From the NCBI GenBank assembly GCA_039029315.1, contig JBCCGK010000093.1, positions 1 through 48,216 of the forward strand: a stretch of 48,216 bases of DNA, given 5' to 3'. The DNA comes from JBCCCJ01 sp039029315 (GTDB lineage Bacteria; Bacteroidota; Bacteroidia; J057). Shown piece by piece: positions 9,601 through 18,562 of this stretch (position 1 is the stretch's first letter; every line of letters begins with the position of its first letter). Position numbers and translations under genes: made by a program. Below the pieces are notes generated by a model that saw nothing but the letters and a program-made list of their open reading frames with translations, did not search any database and was not told the DNA's origin.

Positions 9601-12600
9601 GCACAGCCGGGAGATACTGTTCATTTGGATTTGCTGACCAATGAGCGTAATCTCTGGGTGTTGTATCAGCTCCATGCGGGTACTGAGGTAATAGAAGAGA
9701 GAACTCTTCGTCTGGGACGCGGACAACAGACTGTCCCTATCGCAATAGAAGAATCGCATAGAGGAGGTCTATCCCTTACATTAAGTTGGCTGCGAGAAAA
9801 TCATGGGGAAAGTGAACAATTGCAGATTGCTGTTCCCTGGACGAACAAGCAATTGAGCCTCGAATGGGCCAGCTTCAGGAGTCCGCTTCAGCCGGGACAA
9901 GAAGAACAATGGACCTTAACCATCAAGGGACCTCAAGCAGAAATGGTCTCCGCAGAAATGGTCGCCAGTTTGTATGATGCTTCTCTGGATGAATTCGTTC
10001 CGCACAATTATGGATTGTATTTGTACAATCAGAACAGATCTCATAGCAGTCTTCAGCTGGGTCCCTTTCATACATTGAATACCCGCCTGTCCGGCAGCAA
10101 TTGGAATAAGGGACAAGTGCCCTTCTCCCAGGCATATCAACAGCTTGATTGGTTTGGCTTCCGGCTGGGGAATCATTTTCGCAGACAACGGGCATTTGCG
10201 GTGTCTGCTCCTGCAGCCACAACTGTTCCACGCGCAAAGGCAGAAAGTGAAGGTGGATTGTTTATGATGGATAAACTAGAAGAAGATGGGGAGGACCTGT
10301 TGGCAATCCCCCCACCAGCTCCCCCAGAAGAACCAGAACCAACTCCCACTAGCCCCCCGATTCGCAGCAATCTCAATGAAACCGCCTTTTTCTTCCCCCA
10401 TCTGCAAACCAATCAAACGGGAGAAGTCGTGCTGAACTTCACCATGCCCGAGGCCCTGACAAAGTGGAAATTCCTGGGGTTGGCACATACCAAAGATCTC
10501 AAAATCGGCACCCTCACAGGAGAGACTGTCACCCAAAAAGAATTGATGGTGGTGCCAAATCTCCCGCGTTTCTTCAGGGAAAAAGATCAGATGACTGTAA
10601 CGTCCAAACTGATCAATCTATCTGATAGCGATCTCAGTGGCACAATCGAACTGCGACTCTTTGATGCCTTGACAGATGTACCAGTGAATGACCAATTCGC
10701 CAACACCGAAGCGCAACAATCTTTTACCATTGAGGCTGACAGGAGTATCGCTTTGGGGTGGGAGATCACCATTCCCAGAGGCATACAGGCAGTAAAAGTT
10801 CAGATCGTGGCGGATGCAGGCGCGTTCTCCGATGGAGAAGAACACATCCTTCCGGTATTGTCCAGTCGCATGATGGTGACAGAAACCAGACCCTTCTCAG
10901 TCAGGGGAAAGAAAAAGAAACAATCTTTCCAGTTTCCCAAACTCCTGGCTTCCGCTTCATCAGAGAGCTTGACACACCATAAGTTGACACTGGAATTGAC
11001 GTCCAATCCTGCCTGGCATGCGGTTCAGGCCTTGCCCTATCTCATGGAGTTTCCTTATGATTGTACAGAGCAGATTTTCAGTCGCTTCTACGCCAATGCT
11101 CTCGGTAGTCATATTGCCAACAGCACCCCGCAGATACGTCAGGTGTTTGAGCAATGGAAAAGCCTGCCAGATCAGAAGAGTCTGCATTCTCAATTGGAGC
11201 AAAATCAGGAACTCAAAACTGCTCTTCTCAGTGAAACCCCCTGGGTATTGGAGGCCAAAAGTCAGTCTGAACGAAAAAAGCGCATTGCCTTGCTCTTTGA
11301 CCTGAATCGAATGGCCGACGAAATCGAAAGCAGTTACAGTCAGATTCAGCAGAGACAGAATAACAGTGGAGGATTTTCCTGGTTTCCGGGAATGGATGAT
11401 AGTCCTTATATCACCAATCTGATCGTCAGTGGATTGGGCCATTTGCAACAATTGGGGGTCAACCATGCAGGCAATCCAGAAGTTGCCAGCATGATCCAGA
11501 GAGCTGTCGGTTATCTGGACACCCATTTGATGAACTTGCATGCGCGCTTGATCAAACGTGAAGCCAATATGGACGGCAATCATCTGGGCAATTGGCAGAT
11601 TCAATACCTCTATATGCGATCTTTCCATCAAGAGATTCCATTGGCCAGGGGAAGCGACGCTGCTTTTGCGTATTACTATTCTCAGGCGAAGACCTTCTGG
11701 AATCAACAAACACCGTATATGCAAGGGATGTTGTCCCTGGTGTTTCACCGCTATGAGGACCAGCAGTTGGGACAAGATGTGATTCGCGGAATGAAGGAAA
11801 ATGCCATTTTCAGCAAGGAATTAGGCATGTATTGGAAACACAACGCAGGCTGGTATTGGTATCAGGCCCCGATTGAAACACAGGCTCTGCTGATCGAAGC
11901 CTTCCATGAGGTGAGCGGAGATCTTGAATCAGTGGAAGAGATGAAAGTCTGGTTGTTGCAAAACAAACGGACCAATGACTGGAAAACCACCAAAGCTACT
12001 GTAGCAGCTTGTAACGCTCTGTTGCTCACAGGAGAGAACTGGTTAGCCAGCAGCAATATGGTAGAGGTTAGTCTTGGAGGAGAAGCAATCAATCCTTATG
12101 AACGGCCAGATGCTTCTGTCGAAGCTGGTACAGGCCATTTCAAGACCAGTTGGGCTGGGAACCTGGTTCGGCCAGGTATGGGAGAAATCGATCTCAAGCG
12201 TAAGGGAAAAGGATTGGCATGGGGGGCCTTATATTGGCAGTATTTTGAAGAAATGGACAAGATCACGATGGCTGAGACGCCTCTGTCTATCCGCAAGGAA
12301 TTGTTTGTAGAAAAAATAACATCTGGTGGGCCTGTGCTCACTGCGATCGCCACGGAAACGCCCATCCAGGCGGGGGATAAAGTGGTGGTTCGGGTAGAAA
12401 TCCGGGTTGATCGAGACATGGAATTTGTCCACCTCAAAGATATGCGTGCAGCAGGATTTGAACCGATCAATGTCCTATCCACTTACAAATATCAGGGCGG
12501 CCTTGGCTATTACGAGAGTACGCGGGATGCAGCCACGCATTTCTTTATGGACCGCTTGCCCAAAGGAACATGGGTATTTGAATATCCCCTTCGCGCCACC

Positions 12601-12699
12601 CTTGGTGGAGATTTTTCCAATGGCATTACGAGTATGCAGTGTATGTATGCGCCTGAATTCAGCAGTCATTCTGCGGGCATTCGCGTGAAAATTGAGTGA
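6655..12699 (+). CDS. Alpha-2-macroglobulin family protein with thioester motif
   Basis: Giant envelope protein of 2014 aa. A signal peptide covers about residues 1-21 (ending LSAQS). An N-terminal helical/TPR-like region (about 22-370) is followed by macroglobulin domains, including the MG2 segment with DRAIYRPGQ (about 605-613). The bait-like, Pro/Glu-rich low-complexity segment spans about 1186-1240. The A2M domain follows (ETAFFFP onward, then MPEALTKWKF). The thioester motif CTEQ begins at Cys1470, and the alpha/alpha toroid of the thioester domain and the C-terminal receptor-like domain close the protein. Members trap proteases by cleavage of the bait and thioester attachment. The codon two before the ATG is TTG, but the ATG at 6655 begins the signal peptide. 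No penicillin-binding protein 1C partner is adjacent, unlike the enterobacterial yfhM/pbpC pair. No T9SS sorting domain is seen, so periplasmic location is inferred. Confidence 0.93.
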   Translation: MTRILPLGLSFLIFCTTTLSAQSYLDYDIAWAKVDTLTQQNLTRSALAEVQQILSAAKAENNSPQYIKALLHELRLSHNIQEKTDSLAIERMKQEVAQAEGVSKAILQSLLAGMYDQYYLANRWKIMDRTATEITVEDFQTWDQSRFMQTITDLYLASIAQDWPLRKAVVEDYQAILSKEKGTLLYRPTLYDILAHNALDYFLRGDYAIQEAFQVFHLKADVGFSIADSFVKTQLVQEPTNHPTYHVLRIFQDLLRFHLAGGDAYPIVDLDLKRLRYVHQQLNSDQKDVQLMAAYQGLLDQYKRHPVQADIWYAMAQQLQQQGQSFDPMVDNHPAKDAFRTAHQLCRKAIRTYPKSRGAKQSTNLVANLESKSASIQLEGINLPSQPFRIHLQYRNIRRAYFRVIRYSDALQKRLDEFTYQQQKEKLAYLRRQPALRNWSYNLVNDGDFYQHRTEIKANGLEAGQYLLMCGDHSAFINEGYAMTYIPFTVSNLAYMLQQEPETQTLDLWVKDRKSGEPLPAVPVELFVEKRAQGSRQGGEWVAKQSLITDEQGKVSATELNRTNANYQFRIQQGKDRLTANAHMWYYGDFSERDNPQNRVAIFTDRAIYRPGQIIYFKAIVMEKRGEAHRILTNHDLDFQFRDANNQELSQLRLTSNEFGSVSGQFVAPSSGVTGRMKIICNGGNHSIQVEEYKRPTFEVRFSPIEGEFSLGDSIVVEGLSESFSGAPISGAEVRYRVSRNARYPFWGGWWRRSYFPSTPQEIANGTLTTDDKGAFSLTFEAEPDKKVDVSLKPIFTYMIHADVVDISGETRSRNTYVQVGYSSLEIDLTVPERIEKTNLKPFQLSTKNLSGNFQPTKGIIEIYPIETPKGNYRPRTWPRADRHVLREAEYRRFFPHDPYQDEHERQNWTVGELLIQVPFDTEEGTDLHIEALKSAPPGLYRAVMIAGEDSIRTNAMFTLFNRYQKRPPISVWLDANLNTSTAQPGDTVHLDLLTNERNLWVLYQLHAGTEVIEERTLRLGRGQQTVPIAIEESHRGGLSLTLSWLRENHGESEQLQIAVPWTNKQLSLEWASFRSPLQPGQEEQWTLTIKGPQAEMVSAEMVASLYDASLDEFVPHNYGLYLYNQNRSHSSLQLGPFHTLNTRLSGSNWNKGQVPFSQAYQQLDWFGFRLGNHFRRQRAFAVSAPAATTVPRAKAESEGGLFMMDKLEEDGEDLLAIPPPAPPEEPEPTPTSPPIRSNLNETAFFFPHLQTNQTGEVVLNFTMPEALTKWKFLGLAHTKDLKIGTLTGETVTQKELMVVPNLPRFFREKDQMTVTSKLINLSDSDLSGTIELRLFDALTDVPVNDQFANTEAQQSFTIEADRSIALGWEITIPRGIQAVKVQIVADAGAFSDGEEHILPVLSSRMMVTETRPFSVRGKKKKQSFQFPKLLASASSESLTHHKLTLELTSNPAWHAVQALPYLMEFPYDCTEQIFSRFYANALGSHIANSTPQIRQVFEQWKSLPDQKSLHSQLEQNQELKTALLSETPWVLEAKSQSERKKRIALLFDLNRMADEIESSYSQIQQRQNNSGGFSWFPGMDDSPYITNLIVSGLGHLQQLGVNHAGNPEVASMIQRAVGYLDTHLMNLHARLIKREANMDGNHLGNWQIQYLYMRSFHQEIPLARGSDAAFAYYYSQAKTFWNQQTPYMQGMLSLVFHRYEDQQLGQDVIRGMKENAIFSKELGMYWKHNAGWYWYQAPIETQALLIEAFHEVSGDLESVEEMKVWLLQNKRTNDWKTTKATVAACNALLLTGENWLASSNMVEVSLGGEAINPYERPDASVEAGTGHFKTSWAGNLVRPGMGEIDLKRKGKGLAWGALYWQYFEEMDKITMAETPLSIRKELFVEKITSGGPVLTAIATETPIQAGDKVVVRVEIRVDRDMEFVHLKDMRAAGFEPINVLSTYKYQGGLGYYESTRDAATHFFMDRLPKGTWVFEYPLRATLGGDFSNGITSMQCMYAPEFSSHSAGIRVKIE

Positions 12700-12716
12700 T
12701 TTCCCCTGGATTGGCG

Positions 12717-12724
12717 TATATTTA
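12717..12724 (+). promoter_or_regulatory. Putative -7 element of the Uma2 gene
   Basis: TATATTTA lies 29 bp before the ATG at 12754. A TTG sits 22 bp upstream (12692-12694), slightly beyond the usual spacing. Confidence 0.4.
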
Positions 12725-12753
12725 GACGTTCGTACGACTATTTTTTCCAGCTT

Positions 12754-13308
12754 ATGTCACCACAATTTCCACGACGTCTGATTACTGTTTCAGAATACTA
12801 CCGAATGGCTGAGGTAGGGATTCTGAAGGAGAATGAGCAGGTGGAATTACTCAATGGAGAACTTATTCGTCTGAGTCCAATTGGTAGTCGACACGCCATG
12901 TGTGTCAATAAAATTACACGGCTTTTCTCAAACATTCTTCCTTCAGAAGTCTTTGTTGCTGTTCAGAATCCTGTTTACCTCAATTCGCTCACTGAACCGG
13001 AGCCTGACATCGCTATTGTTCGCGGGCCACTCGATCGTTATGCAGACCATCATCCGTGTCCTGAGGATGTATTATTACTCATCGAGGTCGCCGATTCCAC
13101 CTACCGAAAAGACAGAGAAATCAAGCTCCCCCTCTATGCCAAAAACGGCATACAGGAAAGCTGGATTATTCATATGGAACGGGAAGAAATTGAAGTGTAT
13201 CATTCTCCCTCATCTGAATCATATGAAACTCGGAAAGTGTTTCAAAAAGGAGAGTTCATCTCGATCTCTTCTTTAGGACTTGAGGCAGAAGTGGCGCAAA
13301 TGCTTTGA
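12754..13308 (+). CDS. Uma2 family (DUF820) restriction-endonuclease-like protein
   Basis: 184-aa cytoplasmic protein of the Uma2 family, which has a PD-(D/E)xK nuclease fold but mostly unknown biological roles. Key positions visible are the N-terminal VELLNGEL block (30-37), PEPDIAIV with Asp85, LLIEVADST with Glu111, and the downstream DREIK with Lys124. This Glu-x-Ala...Lys arrangement is normal for the family, where the second acidic/lysine motif is displaced. Such genes are often present in many copies in Saprospirales and cyanobacteria. The gene converges with the hydrolase gene at 13311, with only two bases between the stops. Nuclease activity is inferred from the fold only. Confidence 0.9.
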   Translation: MSPQFPRRLITVSEYYRMAEVGILKENEQVELLNGELIRLSPIGSRHAMCVNKITRLFSNILPSEVFVAVQNPVYLNSLTEPEPDIAIVRGPLDRYADHHPCPEDVLLLIEVADSTYRKDREIKLPLYAKNGIQESWIIHMEREEIEVYHSPSSESYETRKVFQKGEFISISSLGLEAEVAQML

Positions 13309-13310
13309 CC

Positions 13311-14798
13311 CTATCCGCTTAATGGAAAGAGCATTGCTACCTGCCAACCCAGGAAGAGGGATGATGCGATCGCAAAACTCCAGGGGGCTCGGACAGCAGT
13401 TCCCCCCAAAAAACAAACCCCAAACACAATCGGCAAGACCGGAATCATCAGAACCAAAAATCGAAGTTCGGGAACCCACCTCACAATCAGCAAAGAACAT
13501 AAAGCGATAAGAATACTTTGTACCAACCACCACAGAACTCTCTGCCATGCTGTAGTCTGATGAAGCAGATAGCCTGTTGCCAAAAACCAGGGAAAAAATC
13601 CCAGACTGAGTGGCAGCCAGCGCATGAGCCTCGGCCCATTCAGAAAAAACGGCAACCACATTTGTTCTGCTATCCAACCATAAGACAGAAAAAACAACAA
13701 AAACAGTCCTATAGCACCCATCAATTCCCTTCTCTCTGGCTTTCGTGGCCGGAGTCCTATGAGCACCCATATTCCTCCTGCCAACAAGACCCATAAGGCA
13801 AAGCCTCCCCCTACAAGTAGTCCCCCAATTGTACCAATACCTGAATAGGCCAAACGAATCAGCACCAGCAATCCAACTGCCAACAATGGCCCCAGAAGTT
13901 GTCCTAGGATCAACGGGCGTTTTTTCCCGATGTTTGTTTTCGTAGAGTCAACCAAATATCTATGCCAAACGGGCATCAAACCCAGCGCCAGCAACAGCCA
14001 CCCCAACACATGGCCCCAAAACCAGGGAATCCGTCCATCTGCATAGCTGACAGAACTCTTTCTCCCAAAGGTCTGATCCAGCCATGACAAGGCTGTATGG
14101 TGGCTTTTTTTATGAAACAAAATAGAAATATGTTCTACCCCTTCGATGATCTGAAGGTCTCGCCCCAATCCCTCTTGCATCTGAGAATCGATGCCTCCCG
14201 ATTCCTCAAGTAGGCGGCGAGCCGTCGCCACAAAGGGTGCCTCAAACTCCCCTGCTTGTAATAGGAGGTTTCGAGGCAAAGAATCTGACACGACAACTCC
14301 TCGTGCAGAAGGCGAAATGGCGATGGTGGCTGCAAATCGCTCTGGATAAGCCAAACTGTAGCGCAATACAGCCCCACTTCCCATCGAATGCCCCAACAAG
14401 GCCAATTGGCTTGGGTCTACTTCTGATCTTGAACGCAAGACCTGATAAGCAAGGTCCAGATTGTCTTGTAAAGCCTGTTCACTTTGTTGAGATGGCATAG
14501 GCCTTGGATTCGCTCCATGTCCAACAAAGTCTGGCAACAGGCAAGCATATCCAGCTCTGGCAAAGGTATAGGCATAGGCCAACATCAGCTGCTTGCTTCC
14601 AGCAAAACCATGGGCAATGATAACTCCAGGATGTGGGCCTTCTGATTCTGTAGGCCCAATATAGCGCATGGGTACCCCTTCCCGCTTCAAGGATATTTCC
14701 TCAAGTCCCTTCCGAGCCTGGAACAAGCTAAGATAGGCCCCCAGAATCAAGAAAAGCCCAAATCCAATGTAGAGATAGTTCTTCAATGACAATGACAT
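13311..14798 (-). CDS. Alpha/beta hydrolase fused to a polytopic membrane domain
   Basis: 495 aa. A first transmembrane helix (about 8-26) anchors an alpha/beta-hydrolase domain (about 45-260). The oxyanion HGFAGS lies near residue 63, and the nucleophile elbow is GHSMGSG with Ser138. An acidic residue lies around 205-215, and a candidate catalytic His lies in the EHISILFHKKSHH stretch (about 217-230). From about 275 to the C-terminus there are about eight hydrophobic helices, unusual for a hydrolase. The substrate is unknown; an esterase, peptidase or lipid-modifying role at the membrane is possible. The frame is open for 22 codons upstream, but the ATG at 14798 is chosen because it begins the hydrophobic leader and is preceded by TAATTTTG three bases away. 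Confidence 0.82.
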   Translation of the reverse strand: MSLSLKNYLYIGFGLFLILGAYLSLFQARKGLEEISLKREGVPMRYIGPTESEGPHPGVIIAHGFAGSKQLMLAYAYTFARAGYACLLPDFVGHGANPRPMPSQQSEQALQDNLDLAYQVLRSRSEVDPSQLALLGHSMGSGAVLRYSLAYPERFAATIAISPSARGVVVSDSLPRNLLLQAGEFEAPFVATARRLLEESGGIDSQMQEGLGRDLQIIEGVEHISILFHKKSHHTALSWLDQTFGRKSSVSYADGRIPWFWGHVLGWLLLALGLMPVWHRYLVDSTKTNIGKKRPLILGQLLGPLLAVGLLVLIRLAYSGIGTIGGLLVGGGFALWVLLAGGIWVLIGLRPRKPERRELMGAIGLFLLFFLSYGWIAEQMWLPFFLNGPRLMRWLPLSLGFFPWFLATGYLLHQTTAWQRVLWWLVQSILIALCSLLIVRWVPELRFLVLMIPVLPIVFGVCFLGGTAVRAPWSFAIASSLFLGWQVAMLFPLSG

Positions 14799-15120
14799 AA
14801 GCAAAATTATTGGGGACAAATTTGAGGAAGGACAGCGAGTTTGACCTGGAGGGAGCAAAGCCATTCATCCAAAGAGGGGAAAATAGCATCTTTCCACTGA
14901 GGAATCAATCATACATCATGTCTACCAAAGAGAATATTCACAGAAACTCTGATGATTCAGGAGTATTCCAAACATGAATCGCAAATGGTCAAGCAGTTCA
15001 TCCATCAATCCTGACTGTCCAGGTAAATTTTCCCAAAATGTAGGCTAAATCTAGTCCTTTTCGACTATATTGATCCGAAAATGGACAAGCTGTAAGCCTT
15101 CATCACCCAAACACTCTGGC
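14799..15120. other. Divergent intergenic region, membrane hydrolase / M36 peptidase
   Basis: 322 bp holding the hydrolase -7 element at its left edge. No convincing TAnnTTTG/-33 pair was found for the M36 gene, and no gene, repeat or terminator is evident. The M36 frame is open back to 15070 (TTG), but that part does not look like a leader peptide. Confidence 0.4.
14802..14809 (-). promoter_or_regulatory. Putative -7 element of the membrane hydrolase gene
   Basis: TAATTTTG on the minus strand, a perfect TAnnTTTG match, ends three bases before the ATG at 14798. This again predicts a leaderless mRNA. Confidence 0.5.
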
Positions 15121-18100
15121 ATGCCTTACACCAAGCTCTGCCTTATACTTGCTTGTTGGACATTCCTGTTTCCAGCTGTTCTGTTCAGTCAGTCTATGGA
15201 GTCCGTCGGACGGACTCACTTACTTGCTTCTATCAAGGAGCATAGGTTGCTTGATGAAGATCTAGCAGAATTGAGGCTGGTGAATGAATCGGTCTCCCGA
15301 AAAGGCGGTCTGACCCACCTATATTTCCAGCAGCAGTTTCAGGGAATCGACATTTTTGGTGCACATGCAAGCGTCCATATCAGTAAGGATCAACAACGCA
15401 TTTCATACAACAATCAACTGGAGGGCCAAATTCGATCGCGAATTCAGCATAGCTCCCCTACCCTCCATCCTACAGATGCCATTCTTCAAGCAGCCAATCA
15501 TTTGGGCTTGAATATTTCTGATCCTCTTCAGATGAAAGAAGAGATCGGGGGAAAAAATCAGGCCGCAGTATACACAGATGGCGGAATTGCCCATACTCCG
15601 ATTGAGGTTTTTTTGGAATGGAAACCAATTGGAGAAGATGAAATCATATTGAGCTGGTCAGTTCGTATTCAACCCAAAAAGCAAGATCATTGGTGGACCG
15701 TTCAAGTAAATGCCAATGAAGGCGGAGTCGTACAAGTCTATGATTGGGTTCAGCAAGAAAATTGGACTCATTCTCCCAAATCAGAAGAGCAAGAGCATAC
15801 TGTACCTATGCCCAGGTCAATGGCCATGCCATCACCCACCGCCCCATTGGTGCTGAGTAGTTTGTTTGTAACAGAGCAATATCGTGTGATCCCATTCCCG
15901 ATTGAGAGCCCTAATCATGGCGCCCGACAGTTGGTGTCAGATCCAGCAGATGCTACCGCTTCTCCTTATGGCTGGCATGATGTGAATGGCATCCCGGGAG
16001 CAGAATATACAGTCAGCAAAGGCAACAATGTCGATGCGTATCTGGATGTTGGCGCCAATAACAATGCAGTCAATGGGGATGCCGACCGAGCAGATGGCGG
16101 TTCCAACCTGATCTTTGATTTTTCGTTCGATGGCAGTCAGTCTCCTGCTAGCTATCAAGCTGCCAGCCTGACCAATGTTTTTTACTGGACCAATGTGCTC
16201 CATGATGTCTTGTACCAATATGGGTTTGATGAAGCTGCAGGGAATTTTCAAACCAATACCTATGGAAGAGGGGGATCAGGCAATGATGCAGTAAGAGTTG
16301 AGGCACAGGATGGGGGCAGCACCAACAATGCAAGTTTTGCGACTCCGCCTGATGGATATCCCCCCAGAATGCAATTGTATCTATGGAACCACGCCAGTCC
16401 GGATCGCACAGGCGAGATGGATGCCGGCATTCTCATTCATGAATACGGACATGGCCTGACAAGTAGACTGATAGGCGGTCCTTCTAATTCATTTTGTCTT
16501 CTCAATGGGGAACAAATGAGTGAAGGGTGGAGTGATTGGCTGGCCTTGTTGTTGACCATTGAAGCAGGAGATAGCAGAACGGATGCACGCGGATTGGGAA
16601 CGTATGTTCTGAACCAGCCAATCACTGGTGTCGGTGATCGACCTACCCCCTATAGCACAGATACCGGAATCAATGATTTCACCTACGGAGATCTTCCCAG
16701 CCTGACAGCTCCCTATGGTGTCGGATATGGATGGGCAAGCATTCTATGGGAGATTAGCTGGGATCTGATTGATGAATATGGATTTGATCCAGACTGGTAT
16801 GCAGGAACAGGGGGAAATAATATCGCTTTGCAGCTCGTCATAGAAGGCTTAAAGCTTCAGGCCTGTAATCCTGGCTATGTCTCAGGGAGGGATGCCATCT
16901 TACAGGCAGATGAATTCATCTTTGGTAGCCAATACAAATGCCTGCTGTGGCAAGCTTTTGCCAGAAGGGGATTGGGAGTGAGTGCTGATCAGGGAAGTGA
17001 ATATGATCATACAGATGGAACCGAAGCATTTGATTTGCCTTCTCTGTGTCGCAAGGAATTGCAATTGCTCCTCAGTATTGCCCCTGACAGTCTCGTGGCA
17101 GCAGGGGATATCCTACAGGGCGCTGTTACGGTTCGCAACCAAACAGACAATCCACTGACTCAGGTGGTGGTCAGCACAAGCGTACCAGCCAACAGTAGTT
17201 TTGTCTCGGGGACTGCCAGTCATGGCGGAAGTGAGGCAGGAGGGACCATCAGTTTTCCTGGCGTGAGTATCCCGGCAGGAGATAGCATTGAGCGAACCTA
17301 TCAGTTGCAGGTAAGCCCGTCAAAATTCAGTACCAAAGTCTTTGAAGATGATCAGGAGTCCGGTGCAAGTAAGTGGACGACAGCTATCGGTCTGGGTTCT
17401 CAAACCTGGGCACAAACTTCTGCCTTTCCTATGCAAGGCAGCATGAGTTGGTTTGCGGATGATCTTTCCACAATCTCGGACCAATACCTCACATTTGGAA
17501 GTTCTGTCAGTTTGCCAGCTTCTCCCTGGTTACAGTTTTGGCATCTGTACGAAACCGAATCCGGCTTCAATACTGGCTTTGATGGAGGAGTAGTCGAAAT
17601 ATCAGACGACAATGGCAACAGCTGGGCAGATTTGGGACCGTATATGAAAACCAATGGGTATACAAAAACCATCTCCAGTGATTATAACAATCCTTTGGCA
17701 GGTCGTTCTGCATTTGCCGGGAATAGTGGGGGATATGTTCGGACGGACATAGATCTGAGTGATTTTGTTGGCAAGACTGTATTGATCAGATTCCGCATGG
17801 GAACGGATTCCAGTGTTGGGAGCAATGGTTGGTACATAGATGAGGTACAGCTATGGGATTTGGTTGTGGTAGAAGCGGCGGCTTGTGTCACCTCTTTTGA
17901 GGGAGATTCCGATTGTGATAGCTATGATGCACCAGGAGCTATCATTCTGGAAGCGGGTACCTTCCCGGTAGAATGGGCAGAGTTTGAAGCCATTCCAGAA
18001 CTTAGCCATATTCATGTCCGATGGGCCACAGCCATTGAGGAGGCCAATGCTGGCTTCCGACTCGAAAGAAGTTTGTCTTCTGAATTTACCCTGACAGAAT

Positions 18101-18522
18101 CTATCGCCTGGATCGAAGGACAAGGAACAAGTCTGACAGGTGCTTCTTACCAATATGATGATTGGGCTGTCCTTCCTGGCATCACCTACTATTACCGACT
18201 CAAGCAACTTGACCTCGATGGCAGGTTTAGTTATTCTGATGTTGTGGCAGCTCGTTTGGTAGAAGGAGCAGGGATCGATTTGCGGATTTTTCCGAATCCA
18301 GCAAGCGGTAGTCTCAATATTTCATTCTTCTCACGAGAGAGCCAATTGGCAGACGTCTCGATCCTCAATTCTCTTGGTCAACTACAGGCACACTCCCGAA
18401 TGCGACCACGCCAGGACAGGACGGATCTGGCAATGGACATCTCGGACTATGCGCCGGGTGTCTATCTGGTTCAGATTCGACAGGGATTGTTTGTCGTGTC
18501 GAAGCGACTCATCATTCATTAG
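15121..18522 (+). CDS. T9SS-secreted M36 (fungalysin) zinc metallopeptidase
   Basis: 1133-aa secreted metalloprotease. Signal peptide about 1-24 (ending LFSQS). An FTP-type propeptide region (about 30-210) precedes the M36 catalytic domain. The zinc site is HEYGH (His440, Glu441, His444), with the third ligand expected at Glu468 in MSEGWSDW. Next come a DUF11/CARDB-like Ig domain (about 645-735), a jelly-roll/MAM-like region (about 740-915), a segment with fibronectin-like strands, and a type A T9SS sorting domain (about 1053-1133, containing FPNPASG and GVYLVQI). It should be exported by Sec, then secreted or surface-attached through T9SS, and would degrade extracellular protein. The start is the ATG at 15121 because it begins the signal peptide; a TTG 17 codons upstream is rejected. 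Confidence 0.95.
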   Translation: MPYTKLCLILACWTFLFPAVLFSQSMESVGRTHLLASIKEHRLLDEDLAELRLVNESVSRKGGLTHLYFQQQFQGIDIFGAHASVHISKDQQRISYNNQLEGQIRSRIQHSSPTLHPTDAILQAANHLGLNISDPLQMKEEIGGKNQAAVYTDGGIAHTPIEVFLEWKPIGEDEIILSWSVRIQPKKQDHWWTVQVNANEGGVVQVYDWVQQENWTHSPKSEEQEHTVPMPRSMAMPSPTAPLVLSSLFVTEQYRVIPFPIESPNHGARQLVSDPADATASPYGWHDVNGIPGAEYTVSKGNNVDAYLDVGANNNAVNGDADRADGGSNLIFDFSFDGSQSPASYQAASLTNVFYWTNVLHDVLYQYGFDEAAGNFQTNTYGRGGSGNDAVRVEAQDGGSTNNASFATPPDGYPPRMQLYLWNHASPDRTGEMDAGILIHEYGHGLTSRLIGGPSNSFCLLNGEQMSEGWSDWLALLLTIEAGDSRTDARGLGTYVLNQPITGVGDRPTPYSTDTGINDFTYGDLPSLTAPYGVGYGWASILWEISWDLIDEYGFDPDWYAGTGGNNIALQLVIEGLKLQACNPGYVSGRDAILQADEFIFGSQYKCLLWQAFARRGLGVSADQGSEYDHTDGTEAFDLPSLCRKELQLLLSIAPDSLVAAGDILQGAVTVRNQTDNPLTQVVVSTSVPANSSFVSGTASHGGSEAGGTISFPGVSIPAGDSIERTYQLQVSPSKFSTKVFEDDQESGASKWTTAIGLGSQTWAQTSAFPMQGSMSWFADDLSTISDQYLTFGSSVSLPASPWLQFWHLYETESGFNTGFDGGVVEISDDNGNSWADLGPYMKTNGYTKTISSDYNNPLAGRSAFAGNSGGYVRTDIDLSDFVGKTVLIRFRMGTDSSVGSNGWYIDEVQLWDLVVVEAAACVTSFEGDSDCDSYDAPGAIILEAGTFPVEWAEFEAIPELSHIHVRWATAIEEANAGFRLERSLSSEFTLTESIAWIEGQGTSLTGASYQYDDWAVLPGITYYYRLKQLDLDGRFSYSDVVAARLVEGAGIDLRIFPNPASGSLNISFFSRESQLADVSILNSLGQLQAHSRMRPRQDRTDLAMDISDYAPGVYLVQIRQGLFVVSKRLIIH

Positions 18523-18562
18523 CAAAGAAGATATCTCTGCCTTTCAGTCATCTTTATCTTTT

